Source: CAVALG01 sp045576295
GTDB taxonomy: Bacteria; Bacillota; Clostridia; Oscillospirales; Acutalibacteraceae
Reading direction: 5' to 3'
NCBI GenBank assembly: GCA_045576295.1
Contig: JAZNGF010000035.1
Coordinates: 1-64,000 of the forward strand
DNA length: 64,000 bases
Of this stretch, positions 47,577 to 56,137 are shown piece after piece. The position numbers and the translations under genes are program-made. A model generated the notes under the pieces. The model ran no database searches and had not been told where the DNA came from. It saw only the letters and a program-made list of their open reading frames with translations. The number at the start of each line of letters is the position of its first letter. The stretch's first letter is position 1.

Positions 47577-48521
47577 ATGATATCAAACAAAAAAATTAAA
47601 AAGGTACTGATAACCATTATTATTGCTGTTTTATTATTTACCGCCGTTTCATTTACCGCAACAAAAATTATATACGATAACATTTTTTCGCGTTATGATT
47701 GCGGCGTAACTTCTTATTCAAGCGAGCTTGAACAAACCGTTGCCCTGCGCAAAAGTGTGAGCTACCCTTCGGGCGAAAACACCCTTTTAGCTTATTTATA
47801 CGAAAGCACCGCCGAAAACCGTAAAGACACGCTTATTGTGTTAGCGCCGGGGCACAACGCCTGCTCTGACAGTTATTTGTGGCAAATACAAGAGCTTTTG
47901 GCCTATGGATGGTCGGTTTTTGCTTTTGATGCAACCGGTTGCTGCCGCTCGGGCGGCGATTCATCGGTTGGGTTTCCGCAAGAGGTGCTTGATTTAAAAT
48001 CTACACTTGAATATCTTGAAAAAAACAATAAATTGAATTATAATAATATTGCCCTGCTTGGGCATAGCTGCGGCGGATATGCGGCCTGTTGCAGCCTTGC
48101 CTACGGTTATGATGTTGCGGCCGTTGTTTCGGTTAGCGGCATTAACAGCGCAATGGAGGGCGTTATTGGCACAAGCACACAGTATGTTGGCAACTTGGCC
48201 TACGGTAATTACGGGTTTTTGTGGCTCTATCAAGCCATGCTGTTTGGAAGCAGCACCGTAAACCTTCGCGCCGATAAGGTTTTATCATCAACCGATGTTC
48301 CCGTTTTACTTATACACGGTGAAGGCGATAAACAGGTTCCAATTGATAAATATTCTATTATTTCGCATAAAGCCGAAATAAAGAATAAAAACGCTGAGTA
48401 TTTTGTGCGTAATTCGCCCGATAATTCAGGGCATACAAACCTACTTTTTTCAAAAGACGGCACAGCCGACGATGAAGTGATTGAGAAGATTAATGATTTT
48501 TTAATAAAAAACATTAAATAG
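47577..48521 (+). CDS. Membrane-anchored alpha/beta hydrolase
   Basis: A 314-residue protein with an N-terminal helix (KVLITIIIAVLLFTAVSFTA) that is either a signal anchor or uncleaved signal, and an extracellular serine hydrolase domain: LVLAPGHNACSDSYLW, nucleophile elbow LLGHSCGGYAA, Asp in HGEGDKQVP and His in SGHTNLLF. The start at 47577 fits GGTGAT 6 nt before it. It is followed 17 nt later by the GT2-GtrA gene. Confidence 0.83.
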   Translation: MISNKKIKKVLITIIIAVLLFTAVSFTATKIIYDNIFSRYDCGVTSYSSELEQTVALRKSVSYPSGENTLLAYLYESTAENRKDTLIVLAPGHNACSDSYLWQIQELLAYGWSVFAFDATGCCRSGGDSSVGFPQEVLDLKSTLEYLEKNNKLNYNNIALLGHSCGGYAACCSLAYGYDVAAVVSVSGINSAMEGVIGTSTQYVGNLAYGNYGFLWLYQAMLFGSSTVNLRADKVLSSTDVPVLLIHGEGDKQVPIDKYSIISHKAEIKNKNAEYFVRNSPDNSGHTNLLFSKDGTADDEVIEKINDFLIKNIK

Positions 48522-48538
48522 GGATGGAGGGGCCCCTA

Positions 48539-49561
48539 ATGGATGTGATTCTGATACCGGCGTATGAGCCCGGCGAAGAACTAATTGGGCTTGTTAACGA
48601 GCTTAGAAAAAATGATTTTGAAATAGTTGTGGTTAACGACGGCAGCGGAAAAGACTATACCCATATTTTTGAAGCTGTAAGCGTTAGCGCACATATAGTA
48701 ACACTTGAAACCAACAGCGGCAAAGGCGCGGCACTGAAAGCCGGCATGCGCTATATAAAAGATAGCCTTCCTGAATGCGAAAACTTTATAACCTGCGATG
48801 CCGACGGCCAGCACCTGCCAAAAGATGTTGTTCGCGTTAGCGAGCAACTACATAAAGGAAGCAAGTTTGTTTTAACCGTTAGGCAGCGAAAAGGTAAAAT
48901 CCCGCTACGCTCACGATTCGGCAACGACCTTTCGAAGTTTGTTTACACATTGCTAACCAACCGCTATTTATCAGATAATCAATCGGGGCTTCGCGGTTTT
49001 GCCCGCAGCAACCTTGATTGGCTTATAAAGGTTGAAAAAAACAACTACGATTATGAAATGAACGTTTTATATTATGCCGCTAAAATGGGGCTTAAAATCA
49101 CAACACTTACTATCGATGCCATATACATTGAAAACAACGCTTCATCACACTTCAACCCCATTGGAGATACACTTAAAATTTATAAAAGCCTGTTTTCATT
49201 AGCGCGCGCAACATTTCTTTCGCTTTTAACGGCCGAGCTTTTAATACTTATTGCATCACTGTTTTTAAATAACCGTTACATAAACATCGTTATTCCATCG
49301 GTTGGTGCGATTTCGTTGTTTACCTATATTATACTTAATAAATTTGTTTTCTTTAAGCATATATCGGTGGGCGAATACCTTACCACCACAGGGTATACAA
49401 TAATTTATTATTTTGTATACACACTGCTTTGCCATTTATGCACGTTTATATTCCCTAACATTTCACTGTTTATTAACTTCAATCTGGTGTTTTTAATTTG
49501 CTTGCCGTTAAGGTATTTCTTGCACCAGCTATTATTTATAGCATCTGTAACAAGAGAATAA
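48539..49561 (+). CDS. Family 2 glycosyltransferase with GtrA-like membrane domain
   Basis: A 340-residue fusion. Residues 1-215 are GT-A type: ILIPAYEPGEELIGLV, FEIVVVNDGSGKDYT, NSGKGAALKAG and ITCDADGQH with the metal-binding Asp-x-Asp. Residues 220-340 hold four membrane segments typical of GtrA, thought to flip lipid-linked sugars. Polyprenyl-phosphate sugar transferase is the closest guess (DPM-like). ATG at 48524 lies within the ribosome binding site (GATGGAGGGG), so 48539 is used. Confidence 0.87.
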   Translation: MDVILIPAYEPGEELIGLVNELRKNDFEIVVVNDGSGKDYTHIFEAVSVSAHIVTLETNSGKGAALKAGMRYIKDSLPECENFITCDADGQHLPKDVVRVSEQLHKGSKFVLTVRQRKGKIPLRSRFGNDLSKFVYTLLTNRYLSDNQSGLRGFARSNLDWLIKVEKNNYDYEMNVLYYAAKMGLKITTLTIDAIYIENNASSHFNPIGDTLKIYKSLFSLARATFLSLLTAELLILIASLFLNNRYINIVIPSVGAISLFTYIILNKFVFFKHISVGEYLTTTGYTIIYYFVYTLLCHLCTFIFPNISLFINFNLVFLICLPLRYFLHQLLFIASVTRE

Positions 49562-49567
49562 TAATAT

Positions 49568-49602
49568 AAAGACAAACTTAAAACGTTTGTCTTTATTTTT
49601 TT
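49568..49602. terminator. Convergent terminator between GT2 gene and plsX
   Basis: AAAGACAAAC pairs with GTTTGTCTTT, followed by ATTTTTTT on the plus strand. Confidence 0.9.
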
Positions 49603-50578
49603 AGTTCGATAATATATTTGACATTTCGGCAGAAAAACCTGCCTTTTCTAAGCGCAAAATCTGCTCAACCGATGCAAAGGTTGTATCGGCATTTGCGCAG
49701 CCGTGCATTTTAACAACAATTTTTTTAGTACCTAAAAATGTTGCCGCACCGCGAGAATTGAAATCGAAAAAGCCGAGCAAGGCTGCCCTTGCCTTTTGGA
49801 TAAGCTCGGGGTGGCCGCTTAACACGCTTTCAACAATTTCTAATGCTTTTTTGCCCGAGGCTTCGGTGTTTTTAAGAAGTATATTGCCCGAAAAACCATC
49901 GGTAACTACAACATCGGCATAGCTCGAAACCATATCGCTGCCCTCAAGGTTGCCTATAAAGTTAATATCAAGCTCCTTAAGTTTGCCAAAGGCTTCGGTT
50001 GTTAAGGCGTTGCCTTTTGAATCTTCCCGCCCTACCGACATCAAACCAATGCGGGGGCTTTCTATCCCACAATAGCATTTTGCAAAAACATGGCCCATTT
50101 TTGCAAAGCGCACCAAATCGTTAGCGGTGCAATCAATTACTGCTCCGCAATCAACAAGGCAAAGAAGATTATCTTCTTTGCAGGGAAGCGCACTGCAAAG
50201 AGAGGGGAATTTAACCGAAGGCAAAAGCCCTAAACGGCAGATTGACCCAACAAGCACAGCACCTGTGTTTCCTGCCGAAAGCATTGCAATGCAGTCGCTG
50301 TCTTCTTTAAGTTTTTTATATGCCAAGGCAATTGAGCTTTCGTCTCTTCCACCAAATATAACCGTTGCGGGTTCGTTGTTGGTTATAAAATCGGTTGTGT
50401 GGATGATTTCATACCTGCTTTGCGAAATGCCGCAAGCATCCATTCCCTGCTTTATAAGTTCGCTATCGCCAACCATTACAGGGAAAATATCAAGCTCTTT
50501 CACAGCTTTTGCAATGCCTGTAATCACCACGTCGGTGCCGGCATCTGCACCATAAATATCAACAACAATTTTTTTCAT
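49601..50578 (-). CDS. plsX: PlsX-like phosphate acyltransferase
   Basis: PlsX converts acyl-ACP to acyl-phosphate for PlsY. The 325 residues follow the family: AMLSAGNTGAVLVGSICRLG, CLVDCGAVIDC, GIESPRIGLMSVGREDSKGN and VVVTDGFSGNILLKN. The N-terminal motif, usually DAMGGDxAP, reads DIYGADAGTD, and the hallmark GEEETKGN reads GREDSKGN, so this is a divergent member. The start at 50578 is the family start. It is 7 nt past the fakA stop in a fakB-fakB-fakA-plsX order, which connects acyl-phosphate made by FakA with PlsX. Confidence 0.85.
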   Translation of the reverse strand: MKKIVVDIYGADAGTDVVITGIAKAVKELDIFPVMVGDSELIKQGMDACGISQSRYEIIHTTDFITNNEPATVIFGGRDESSIALAYKKLKEDSDCIAMLSAGNTGAVLVGSICRLGLLPSVKFPSLCSALPCKEDNLLCLVDCGAVIDCTANDLVRFAKMGHVFAKCYCGIESPRIGLMSVGREDSKGNALTTEAFGKLKELDINFIGNLEGSDMVSSYADVVVTDGFSGNILLKNTEASGKKALEIVESVLSGHPELIQKARAALLGFFDFNSRGAATFLGTKKIVVKMHGCANADTTFASVEQILRLEKAGFSAEMSNILSN

Positions 50579-50585
50579 ACGGCAC

Positions 50586-52217
50586 CTATTCCATAGAAAT
50601 AATATAATCGTATATGTCTTGCTTGCCTTCGATAAACCCAACATCAGTAAGCGGGTATTCGTTTTCAATGTGTTCTTTTAAACTATCTGCTTCTTGTTCA
50701 CTAACATTTTTGCCATAGAAAACAATTATAACCGCCTTTTCATCTTCAGCCATAATTTGGTCAATCAAATTGGTTGCGGCTTCAAATCTATCACTGCAAG
50801 AAAGCAAAATATCTTTGTTTTTAATACCTAAATATTCGCCCTGTTTAATTTCAACATCGCCAATATTAGCATCTCTTGTTGCGGTGGTAACGCTGGCAGA
50901 AACAACCGTTTCAAGCCCTGAAGACATATCTTCAATAAGGGTTTCAACGCTGTCGCTCCAAAGGTCCATCATTGAAATGGCACTGTAGCCCTCAACAATT
51001 GATTTTGTTGGTATAACGTGAACAGGGGTGTCTTTATAAATTTGAGCAACCTGATTAGCGGTTAAAATAATATTAGAATTATTCGGAAGCAACACAATAT
51101 GCTCGGCTTCGAATGCTTCAAATGCTTTTAAGAAATCCTCAACCGAGGGGTTGTTGGTTTGGCCGCCGTTAATAACCGCGGTTGCACCAATGCTGTAAAA
51201 GTAATCAATGATTCCCTCACCCGAAGCCACGGTTACAATTGCATATTTAACCTTTTCTTTTTTAACTTCGGTTTGAATTTCGCTATGCTGAACCGACATA
51301 TTTTCTATTTTTAAGGTAACAAATTCGCCATAATTTCTGGCATAGGCCAACACCTTTTCGGGTGTGAAGGTGTGAATATGTACCTTTACGATTCCGCCGC
51401 TTACTGCTGCTACAATCGAATCGCCCATGGCCTCAAGCGGTTTTACAAAATCGTCTCTTGAAAAGGCGCTAATATCGGTTTTGGCATTCATTAATTGAAG
51501 TATGAATTCTGTGCAATAGCCGTATTCCATAACACTATCGGGCCCGAAGTTTGCGCTGCCATTCGGCTTGAAGGCCGAAAAATCAATCTCGCCAACATCT
51601 TCGATTGAAACACCGCAAAAATATGCATGCATACCCTCAAAAAAGCAGATAAAACCTGCCGCACCGCTATCAACTACTCCCGCTTCTTTTAAAACGGGTA
51701 GCATATCGGGTGTTCTTGCAAGGGTGTCTTTCATACATTTAATTAGCGCTTCTATCCCCGATTTAAAATCGTCATATTTATTGGCATTATTATCTAAAAA
51801 CTCGGCAGCTTCACGAATAACGGTTAATATTGTTCCTTCGGTTGGCGTAATGATCGACTTATATGCGTCTTCCTTAGCGCATTCGAACGAAAGCTTTAAA
51901 TCGTTAAAGCAAATTTTATCTTTGCCTTCCAATCCTCGCGCAAGCCCACCAACAAACTGCGAAAATATAACACCGGAATTTCCCCTGGCGCTAAGCAAAA
52001 CGGCCTGCGAAAGCTCCCTCATATATTCACCAACATTATTTTGCGGTGTAACAGAAGCAAGGCCGCCGCCAAAGGTGTGAACCATGTTTGTTCCCGTGTC
52101 TCCATCCGGAACGGGGAATACATTCAGGTCGTTAATTGCCGACATATTCTTTTTAAGGTTTCGATATCCAACGGTAAATATGTAATTAAGCGTTATACCG
52201 TCAATATAGTTTTGCAT
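50586..52217 (-). CDS. fakA: Fatty acid kinase catalytic subunit FakA (DAK2/YloV)
   Basis: Phosphorylates fatty acids held by FakB to give acyl-phosphate. The 543 residues have the DAK2 ATP-binding domain (VFPVPDGDTGTNMVHTFGGG, LLSARGNSGVIFSQFVGGLA), the central linker and the DegV-like C-terminal third (LPNNSNIILTANQVAQIY, YSAISMMDLWSDSVETL). Full-length as in Firmicutes. It follows two fakB genes on the minus strand by 3 nt and precedes plsX by 7 nt. Confidence 0.93.
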   Translation of the reverse strand: MQNYIDGITLNYIFTVGYRNLKKNMSAINDLNVFPVPDGDTGTNMVHTFGGGLASVTPQNNVGEYMRELSQAVLLSARGNSGVIFSQFVGGLARGLEGKDKICFNDLKLSFECAKEDAYKSIITPTEGTILTVIREAAEFLDNNANKYDDFKSGIEALIKCMKDTLARTPDMLPVLKEAGVVDSGAAGFICFFEGMHAYFCGVSIEDVGEIDFSAFKPNGSANFGPDSVMEYGYCTEFILQLMNAKTDISAFSRDDFVKPLEAMGDSIVAAVSGGIVKVHIHTFTPEKVLAYARNYGEFVTLKIENMSVQHSEIQTEVKKEKVKYAIVTVASGEGIIDYFYSIGATAVINGGQTNNPSVEDFLKAFEAFEAEHIVLLPNNSNIILTANQVAQIYKDTPVHVIPTKSIVEGYSAISMMDLWSDSVETLIEDMSSGLETVVSASVTTATRDANIGDVEIKQGEYLGIKNKDILLSCSDRFEAATNLIDQIMAEDEKAVIIVFYGKNVSEQEADSLKEHIENEYPLTDVGFIEGKQDIYDYIISME

Positions 52218-52220
52218 TGA

Positions 52221-53108
52221 TTACTCAATCCCTTCAATAGTAACTTCCTTACCGAAAGTAAACGCAATAACAGTGCCCGGTCCAACAGATGCACCAACGA
52301 TTGGGCCTATGTAGCCTAATATAACCTCTTTAAATTCTGCCCTTTTTAATATTTCATCACGAAGAAGCAATGCTTCATCTAAGCAATCTGCGTGGGCAAT
52401 TAAAAGTGTGTCGTAAACGCCGTTAGCCGCTTCAACAACATCTTCTGCAATTGCGGCACGGGCCTTTGCAGTGCCCTTAACCTTTTTATATGCAAAATTT
52501 TGGCCTTTAATATCTGAAATGATGATTGGTTTAACGCCAAAAAGGTTGCCGAAAAAGGCTTTTGAAGCCTTAATTCTTCCTGCACGGCGAAGGTATTCCA
52601 TAGAATCAACAGTGCCGAACTGGTTAACCTTTAAGCGAATATCTTCAATGTATTTTGCAGTTTCTGTAACGCTTAATCCCTTAGCGCGCTGCTTTGAAGC
52701 CTCAATTAACAAATAACCTTGGCCAAGCGAGCTGATAAGAGAGTCAACACAGCAAATTTCAGCTTCGGGGAATTCTTTTTTAAGTTCTTTTGCAACTATA
52801 ATTCCGGTGTTGATAGAGGCAGAAAGCGCCGATGAACAAGAAATGTAAAGTATATCTTTGCCTTCCTCTAATGCCGCTTTGAAGCTTTCGTAATACACAT
52901 TTTGGGGAACCTGGTTTGTGAACACGCGCTTTCCGGCACGCATAATATCGTAATGCTCTTTAACGCTAAAGGTTTCCCAATCGAGCGATGCAACATATTC
53001 TTTATCGTCTATCGAAAAGTTCATTGCAACATAGTCTATACCGTATTTTTCACGTAGCTCTTTATCTAAATCGCAGGTTGAATCACCAAAAATAACAAAT
53101 TCTCTCAT
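52221..53108 (-). CDS. DegV family fatty-acid-binding protein (FakB)
   Basis: A 295-residue DegV protein that presents a fatty acid to FakA. N-terminal FVIFGDSTCDLDKELREKYG, the ligand-carboxylate loop SCSSALSASINTG (about residue 93), and C-terminal GYIGPIVGASVGPGTVIAFTF are all family marks. It differs clearly from the second copy, so the pair may favour different chain lengths or saturation, as known in Staphylococcus. AAGGTGAGGAGAACAT precedes the ATG. Confidence 0.92.
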   Translation of the reverse strand: MREFVIFGDSTCDLDKELREKYGIDYVAMNFSIDDKEYVASLDWETFSVKEHYDIMRAGKRVFTNQVPQNVYYESFKAALEEGKDILYISCSSALSASINTGIIVAKELKKEFPEAEICCVDSLISSLGQGYLLIEASKQRAKGLSVTETAKYIEDIRLKVNQFGTVDSMEYLRRAGRIKASKAFFGNLFGVKPIIISDIKGQNFAYKKVKGTAKARAAIAEDVVEAANGVYDTLLIAHADCLDEALLLRDEILKRAEFKEVILGYIGPIVGASVGPGTVIAFTFGKEVTIEGIE

Positions 53109-53123
53109 AATGTTCTCCTCACC

Positions 53124-54059
53124 TTATTGGTTGTTAATTATTTCTTCCATTATTGCCTTTTCATTAGCCATATCTTCACTTATTTCTTCGCCCCAATAAA
53201 ATGCCGCACAGAGCCCCGGGCCAACCGAAACACCGCAAGACATTCCAACGTGGTTAATAATAACCTCTTTCGGGTTGAATTCTTTAATAATCATATCGCG
53301 CAAAACCTCTGCCGCTGCAGGGCGGTTAGAATGGGCAACGAACATAATTTGCTCGCTTGGGTTTTTAACTGTTTTGCGCATATATTTAATAACTGCATCA
53401 AATGCAGCCTTTTTGCCCTTGAACTTGCCAAGCACTTCGGCCAAGCCTTTGCGGTTAAAGTCGGCCATTGGGTTAATGCCAACCAGTGTGCCGAAAAAGG
53501 CCTTGAAGTTTGAAATTCTGCCTGTTTTGCAAAGGAAGAATAAATCATCCATAGGGCCAATTTGGTGTAACTTATGCTTGTTAGCTTCAATGTAATCGGC
53601 AGTTTCTTGGAGTGTTAAACCTTCGCCCCTTTTAAGCGCCGCTTCTATAACAAGCATTGATAATGCTGTTGAATAACGCATTGAATCTATGCAAATGATT
53701 TTTCTTTCAGGGTATTTTTCAAGAAGTTGGTTTTTAACCATTTCGCAGGTTTGGAATGTGGCCGAAAGAGCCGATGATAATGTTATACACAAAATATCCT
53801 TTCCTGCCATAAGCTGTTTTTCAAAAACATTAATAATATCGCCCGTTGGCGCGCAAGAGGTTTTGTATTGCACCTTTTTATCTTTCATTGATTCGTAGAA
53901 ATCTTTTGGGTTGTATTTTTCCCAGTCGAGGTCAGACTTTTCGCATCTTCCATCGGGGAAATACACAAGCCCGCTAATATAGTCATCAATTCCAAACCTT
54001 TCCCTTAAGGGTTTAGTAAGGTCGCAAGATGTATCAGGTATAATTGCAAAATTCGGCAT
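53124..54059 (-). CDS. DegV family fatty-acid-binding protein, second copy
   Basis: A 311-residue FakB paralogue: FAIIPDTSCDLTKPLRERFG, the loop TLSSALSATFQTC and the ending GMSCGVSVGPGLCAAFYWG. The ATG at 54059 has GGAGGATAGTT before it; an earlier start is less likely. It is first of the four-gene minus-strand set fakB-fakB-fakA-plsX, 15 nt before the next gene. Confidence 0.92.
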   Translation of the reverse strand: MPNFAIIPDTSCDLTKPLRERFGIDDYISGLVYFPDGRCEKSDLDWEKYNPKDFYESMKDKKVQYKTSCAPTGDIINVFEKQLMAGKDILCITLSSALSATFQTCEMVKNQLLEKYPERKIICIDSMRYSTALSMLVIEAALKRGEGLTLQETADYIEANKHKLHQIGPMDDLFFLCKTGRISNFKAFFGTLVGINPMADFNRKGLAEVLGKFKGKKAAFDAVIKYMRKTVKNPSEQIMFVAHSNRPAAAEVLRDMIIKEFNPKEVIINHVGMSCGVSVGPGLCAAFYWGEEISEDMANEKAIMEEIINNQ

Positions 54060-54209
54060 AACTATCCTCCAATAATACATTAAAAAATAAACATATATTA
54101 CAGTTTATCACTATTTCGCTAATTTTTCAACATTTTTTAAATAAAATTGATGAAATTCCAAAAATTATGTGTTATAATAATTTGGATTATTTTTGTCTTG
54201 GAGGATTTT

Positions 54210-55166
54210 ATGAACCCATTCCTAATTGTTCTTTTAATTATATTAGGTCTGCTTTTAGGCGGCCTTGGGTTTATGTTAATATACACCTACCCTATTTCAA
54301 AAAAGGTGTATCACACCCAGCTTGTTAGAACAAGCAACGAAAAGTGGGGCCGCGTGTGCTCTGCGCCCGAAAACGAAGAACAACTTGCAATGTGGAATGC
54401 AGGGCTTGAATGGGCAAACGAAAACCGCAGCTTTTCATCAGAGGTTCATATCGAGAACGATGGTTTCAACCTTTACGGTGAATACTTTGATTTTGGCGCT
54501 AAACGCTGCATTATAATAATTCCGGGCAGGTGCGAAAGCCTTATATATTCGTATTATTTTGCACCACCATACAAACAGGCGGGCTTTAATGTTCTGGTGA
54601 TTGACACAAGGTGCCACGGAAAAAGCGACGGCACCTACAACACAATCGGCGTTAAAGAATCAAGAGATGTAATTGCTTGGTCGAGATTTGCTAAAGAGCA
54701 GCTTGGCAACGAGCAGGTTTGGTACCACGGGATATGCATTGGCACTGCTTCGGCCATTTTTGCCCTAACCGATAAAACCTGCCCCGATTATGTAAAAGGG
54801 TTTGTAACCGAAGGTTGTTTTGTTTCATTTCGCGAAACATTTAAACGCCACATGATTGCCGACAAGCGCCCGTTGTTCCCGGTTTTAGACCTTGTAATGC
54901 TGCACATAAACCGCTATACGGGCACAAATGTTTATAAAGATACACCCATATCGGCAATGAAGAAAATTAAAAAAGACTCACGCGCGCTGTTCCTTTACGG
55001 CGAAAAAGATATTTTCTCATTACCCGAAAAATCGCAAAAACTGTTTGATGCCTGCGAAGCATCAGATAAAAAACTTGTTTGGTTTTCAAAGGGCGGTCAC
55101 TCGCACCTTAGAATAAACAACACCCAAGAGTACGACAACGCTATTATTAATTTTTTCAAGGAATAG
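54210..55166 (+). CDS. Membrane-anchored alpha/beta hydrolase, second
   Basis: A 318-residue protein with an N-terminal transmembrane helix (PFLIVLLIILGLLLGGLGF) and an extracellular hydrolase domain: IIIPGRCESLIYSYYF, RCHGKSDG, nucleophile elbow WYHGICIGTASA, Asp in YGEKDIFSLP and His in GGHSHLR. The nucleophile position is G-x-C-x-G, so Cys replaces the usual Ser; a dienelactone-hydrolase-like Cys is one reading. TTGGAGGATTTT precedes the ATG at 54210. Confidence 0.78.
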   Translation: MNPFLIVLLIILGLLLGGLGFMLIYTYPISKKVYHTQLVRTSNEKWGRVCSAPENEEQLAMWNAGLEWANENRSFSSEVHIENDGFNLYGEYFDFGAKRCIIIIPGRCESLIYSYYFAPPYKQAGFNVLVIDTRCHGKSDGTYNTIGVKESRDVIAWSRFAKEQLGNEQVWYHGICIGTASAIFALTDKTCPDYVKGFVTEGCFVSFRETFKRHMIADKRPLFPVLDLVMLHINRYTGTNVYKDTPISAMKKIKKDSRALFLYGEKDIFSLPEKSQKLFDACEASDKKLVWFSKGGHSHLRINNTQEYDNAIINFFKE

Positions 55167-55169
55167 ATT

Positions 55170-56042
55170 ATGCTTAAAAAGAAATACGCTGTTTTAACAA
55201 TGGATGTAGAATCGTTCACCGATACCGAATGTGTTGCAAATTCGGCCCATGACGTTGATGTTGACCTTTTAGACGGTTTCGATGAATACATTAAAATACT
55301 TGATAAACACAATATTAAAAGCACCCTTTTCACGGTTGGCTCACTTGCGCCTAAAATGATTAGCAAGCTTAAAAGCTGCATTAAAAACGGGCACAAGCTT
55401 GCTTTGCACAATTACGAGCATATAGCACCGCTTGATGTTAGCCCCGAAACCTTTAAAACCGAAATTTCAAAGGCGAAAGATAATTTATCAAACCTCTTTG
55501 GCACCGAAATTTCAGGGTTTCGTGCGCCTTTTTTCAGCCTTGATAACCAAAGGCTTAACATTCTTAAGGAATTAGGCTTTAAATACGATTCAAGCCACCT
55601 TGATTTTACAAAAGCGCGGCACACCGTTAAGCTTGATATGAACGGCTTTAAAAGCATTTCAAAAAGCATTTTTTACGACGGCGATTTTTTCGAATTCGGG
55701 CTTTCAAAGCATAAGATTTTTGGTGTTCCCTTTCCTATTTCGGGTGGGGGGTATGTTCGCCTTAACAACTGGCCGTTTATTAAAAGCGTTATTAAACAAT
55801 ATTTGCAGCATAATGATTTTTATGTTTTTTATTTGCACCCGTTTGAACTCACAAACCAAAAGGTTCCAACCCTGAAAGATTTAAAACTGCACGACCAATA
55901 TTATTTAAAATATGGAATTAAAAGCTACGGCAAGCATATTGAACAGCTTATTTTAATGCTTAAAAAATTAGGCTACAGTTTTATAACCTTTGAAGAACTT
56001 TTTGAAAAATTAAATAAAGATGTAAAGCTCGCCAAATGTTAA
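55170..56042 (+). CDS. Polysaccharide deacetylase family protein
   Basis: A 290-residue NodB-fold enzyme. Metal and catalytic positions are visible: Asp in LTMDVESFTD, the H-x3-H pair in LHNYEHIAPLD, GFRAPFFSLDNQR and the late YLHPFELT. No signal peptide is present, so it probably acts on a cytoplasmic or lipid-linked carbohydrate. It follows the hydrolase by 3 nt (AAGGAATAG as binding site), so they are coupled. Similar DUF3473-type proteins occur in exopolysaccharide or lipid-sugar pathways. Confidence 0.87.
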   Translation: MLKKKYAVLTMDVESFTDTECVANSAHDVDVDLLDGFDEYIKILDKHNIKSTLFTVGSLAPKMISKLKSCIKNGHKLALHNYEHIAPLDVSPETFKTEISKAKDNLSNLFGTEISGFRAPFFSLDNQRLNILKELGFKYDSSHLDFTKARHTVKLDMNGFKSISKSIFYDGDFFEFGLSKHKIFGVPFPISGGGYVRLNNWPFIKSVIKQYLQHNDFYVFYLHPFELTNQKVPTLKDLKLHDQYYLKYGIKSYGKHIEQLILMLKKLGYSFITFEELFEKLNKDVKLAKC

Positions 56043-56058
56043 TTGGCGAGCTTTTTAA
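56024..56058 (+). terminator. Terminator at the deacetylase 3' end
   Basis: AAGCTCGCCAA pairs with TTGGCGAGCTT, followed by TTT; the hairpin includes the stop codon. Confidence 0.88.
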
Positions 56059-56082
56059 TCAGCACGGTATTAGGCTACAACA

Positions 56083-56124
56083 AAAATCTGCCGCTTCAAA
56101 ACTAAGTGAAGCGGCAGATTTTAC
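56083..56124 (-). terminator. Terminator of the GH1 gene
   Basis: On the minus strand, AAAATCTGCCGCTTCA pairs with TGAAGCGGCAGATTTT around CTTAGTTT and continues TTGTTG. It lies just past the GH1 stop. Confidence 0.88.
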
Positions 56125-56137
56125 ATTTTAAAAACAA

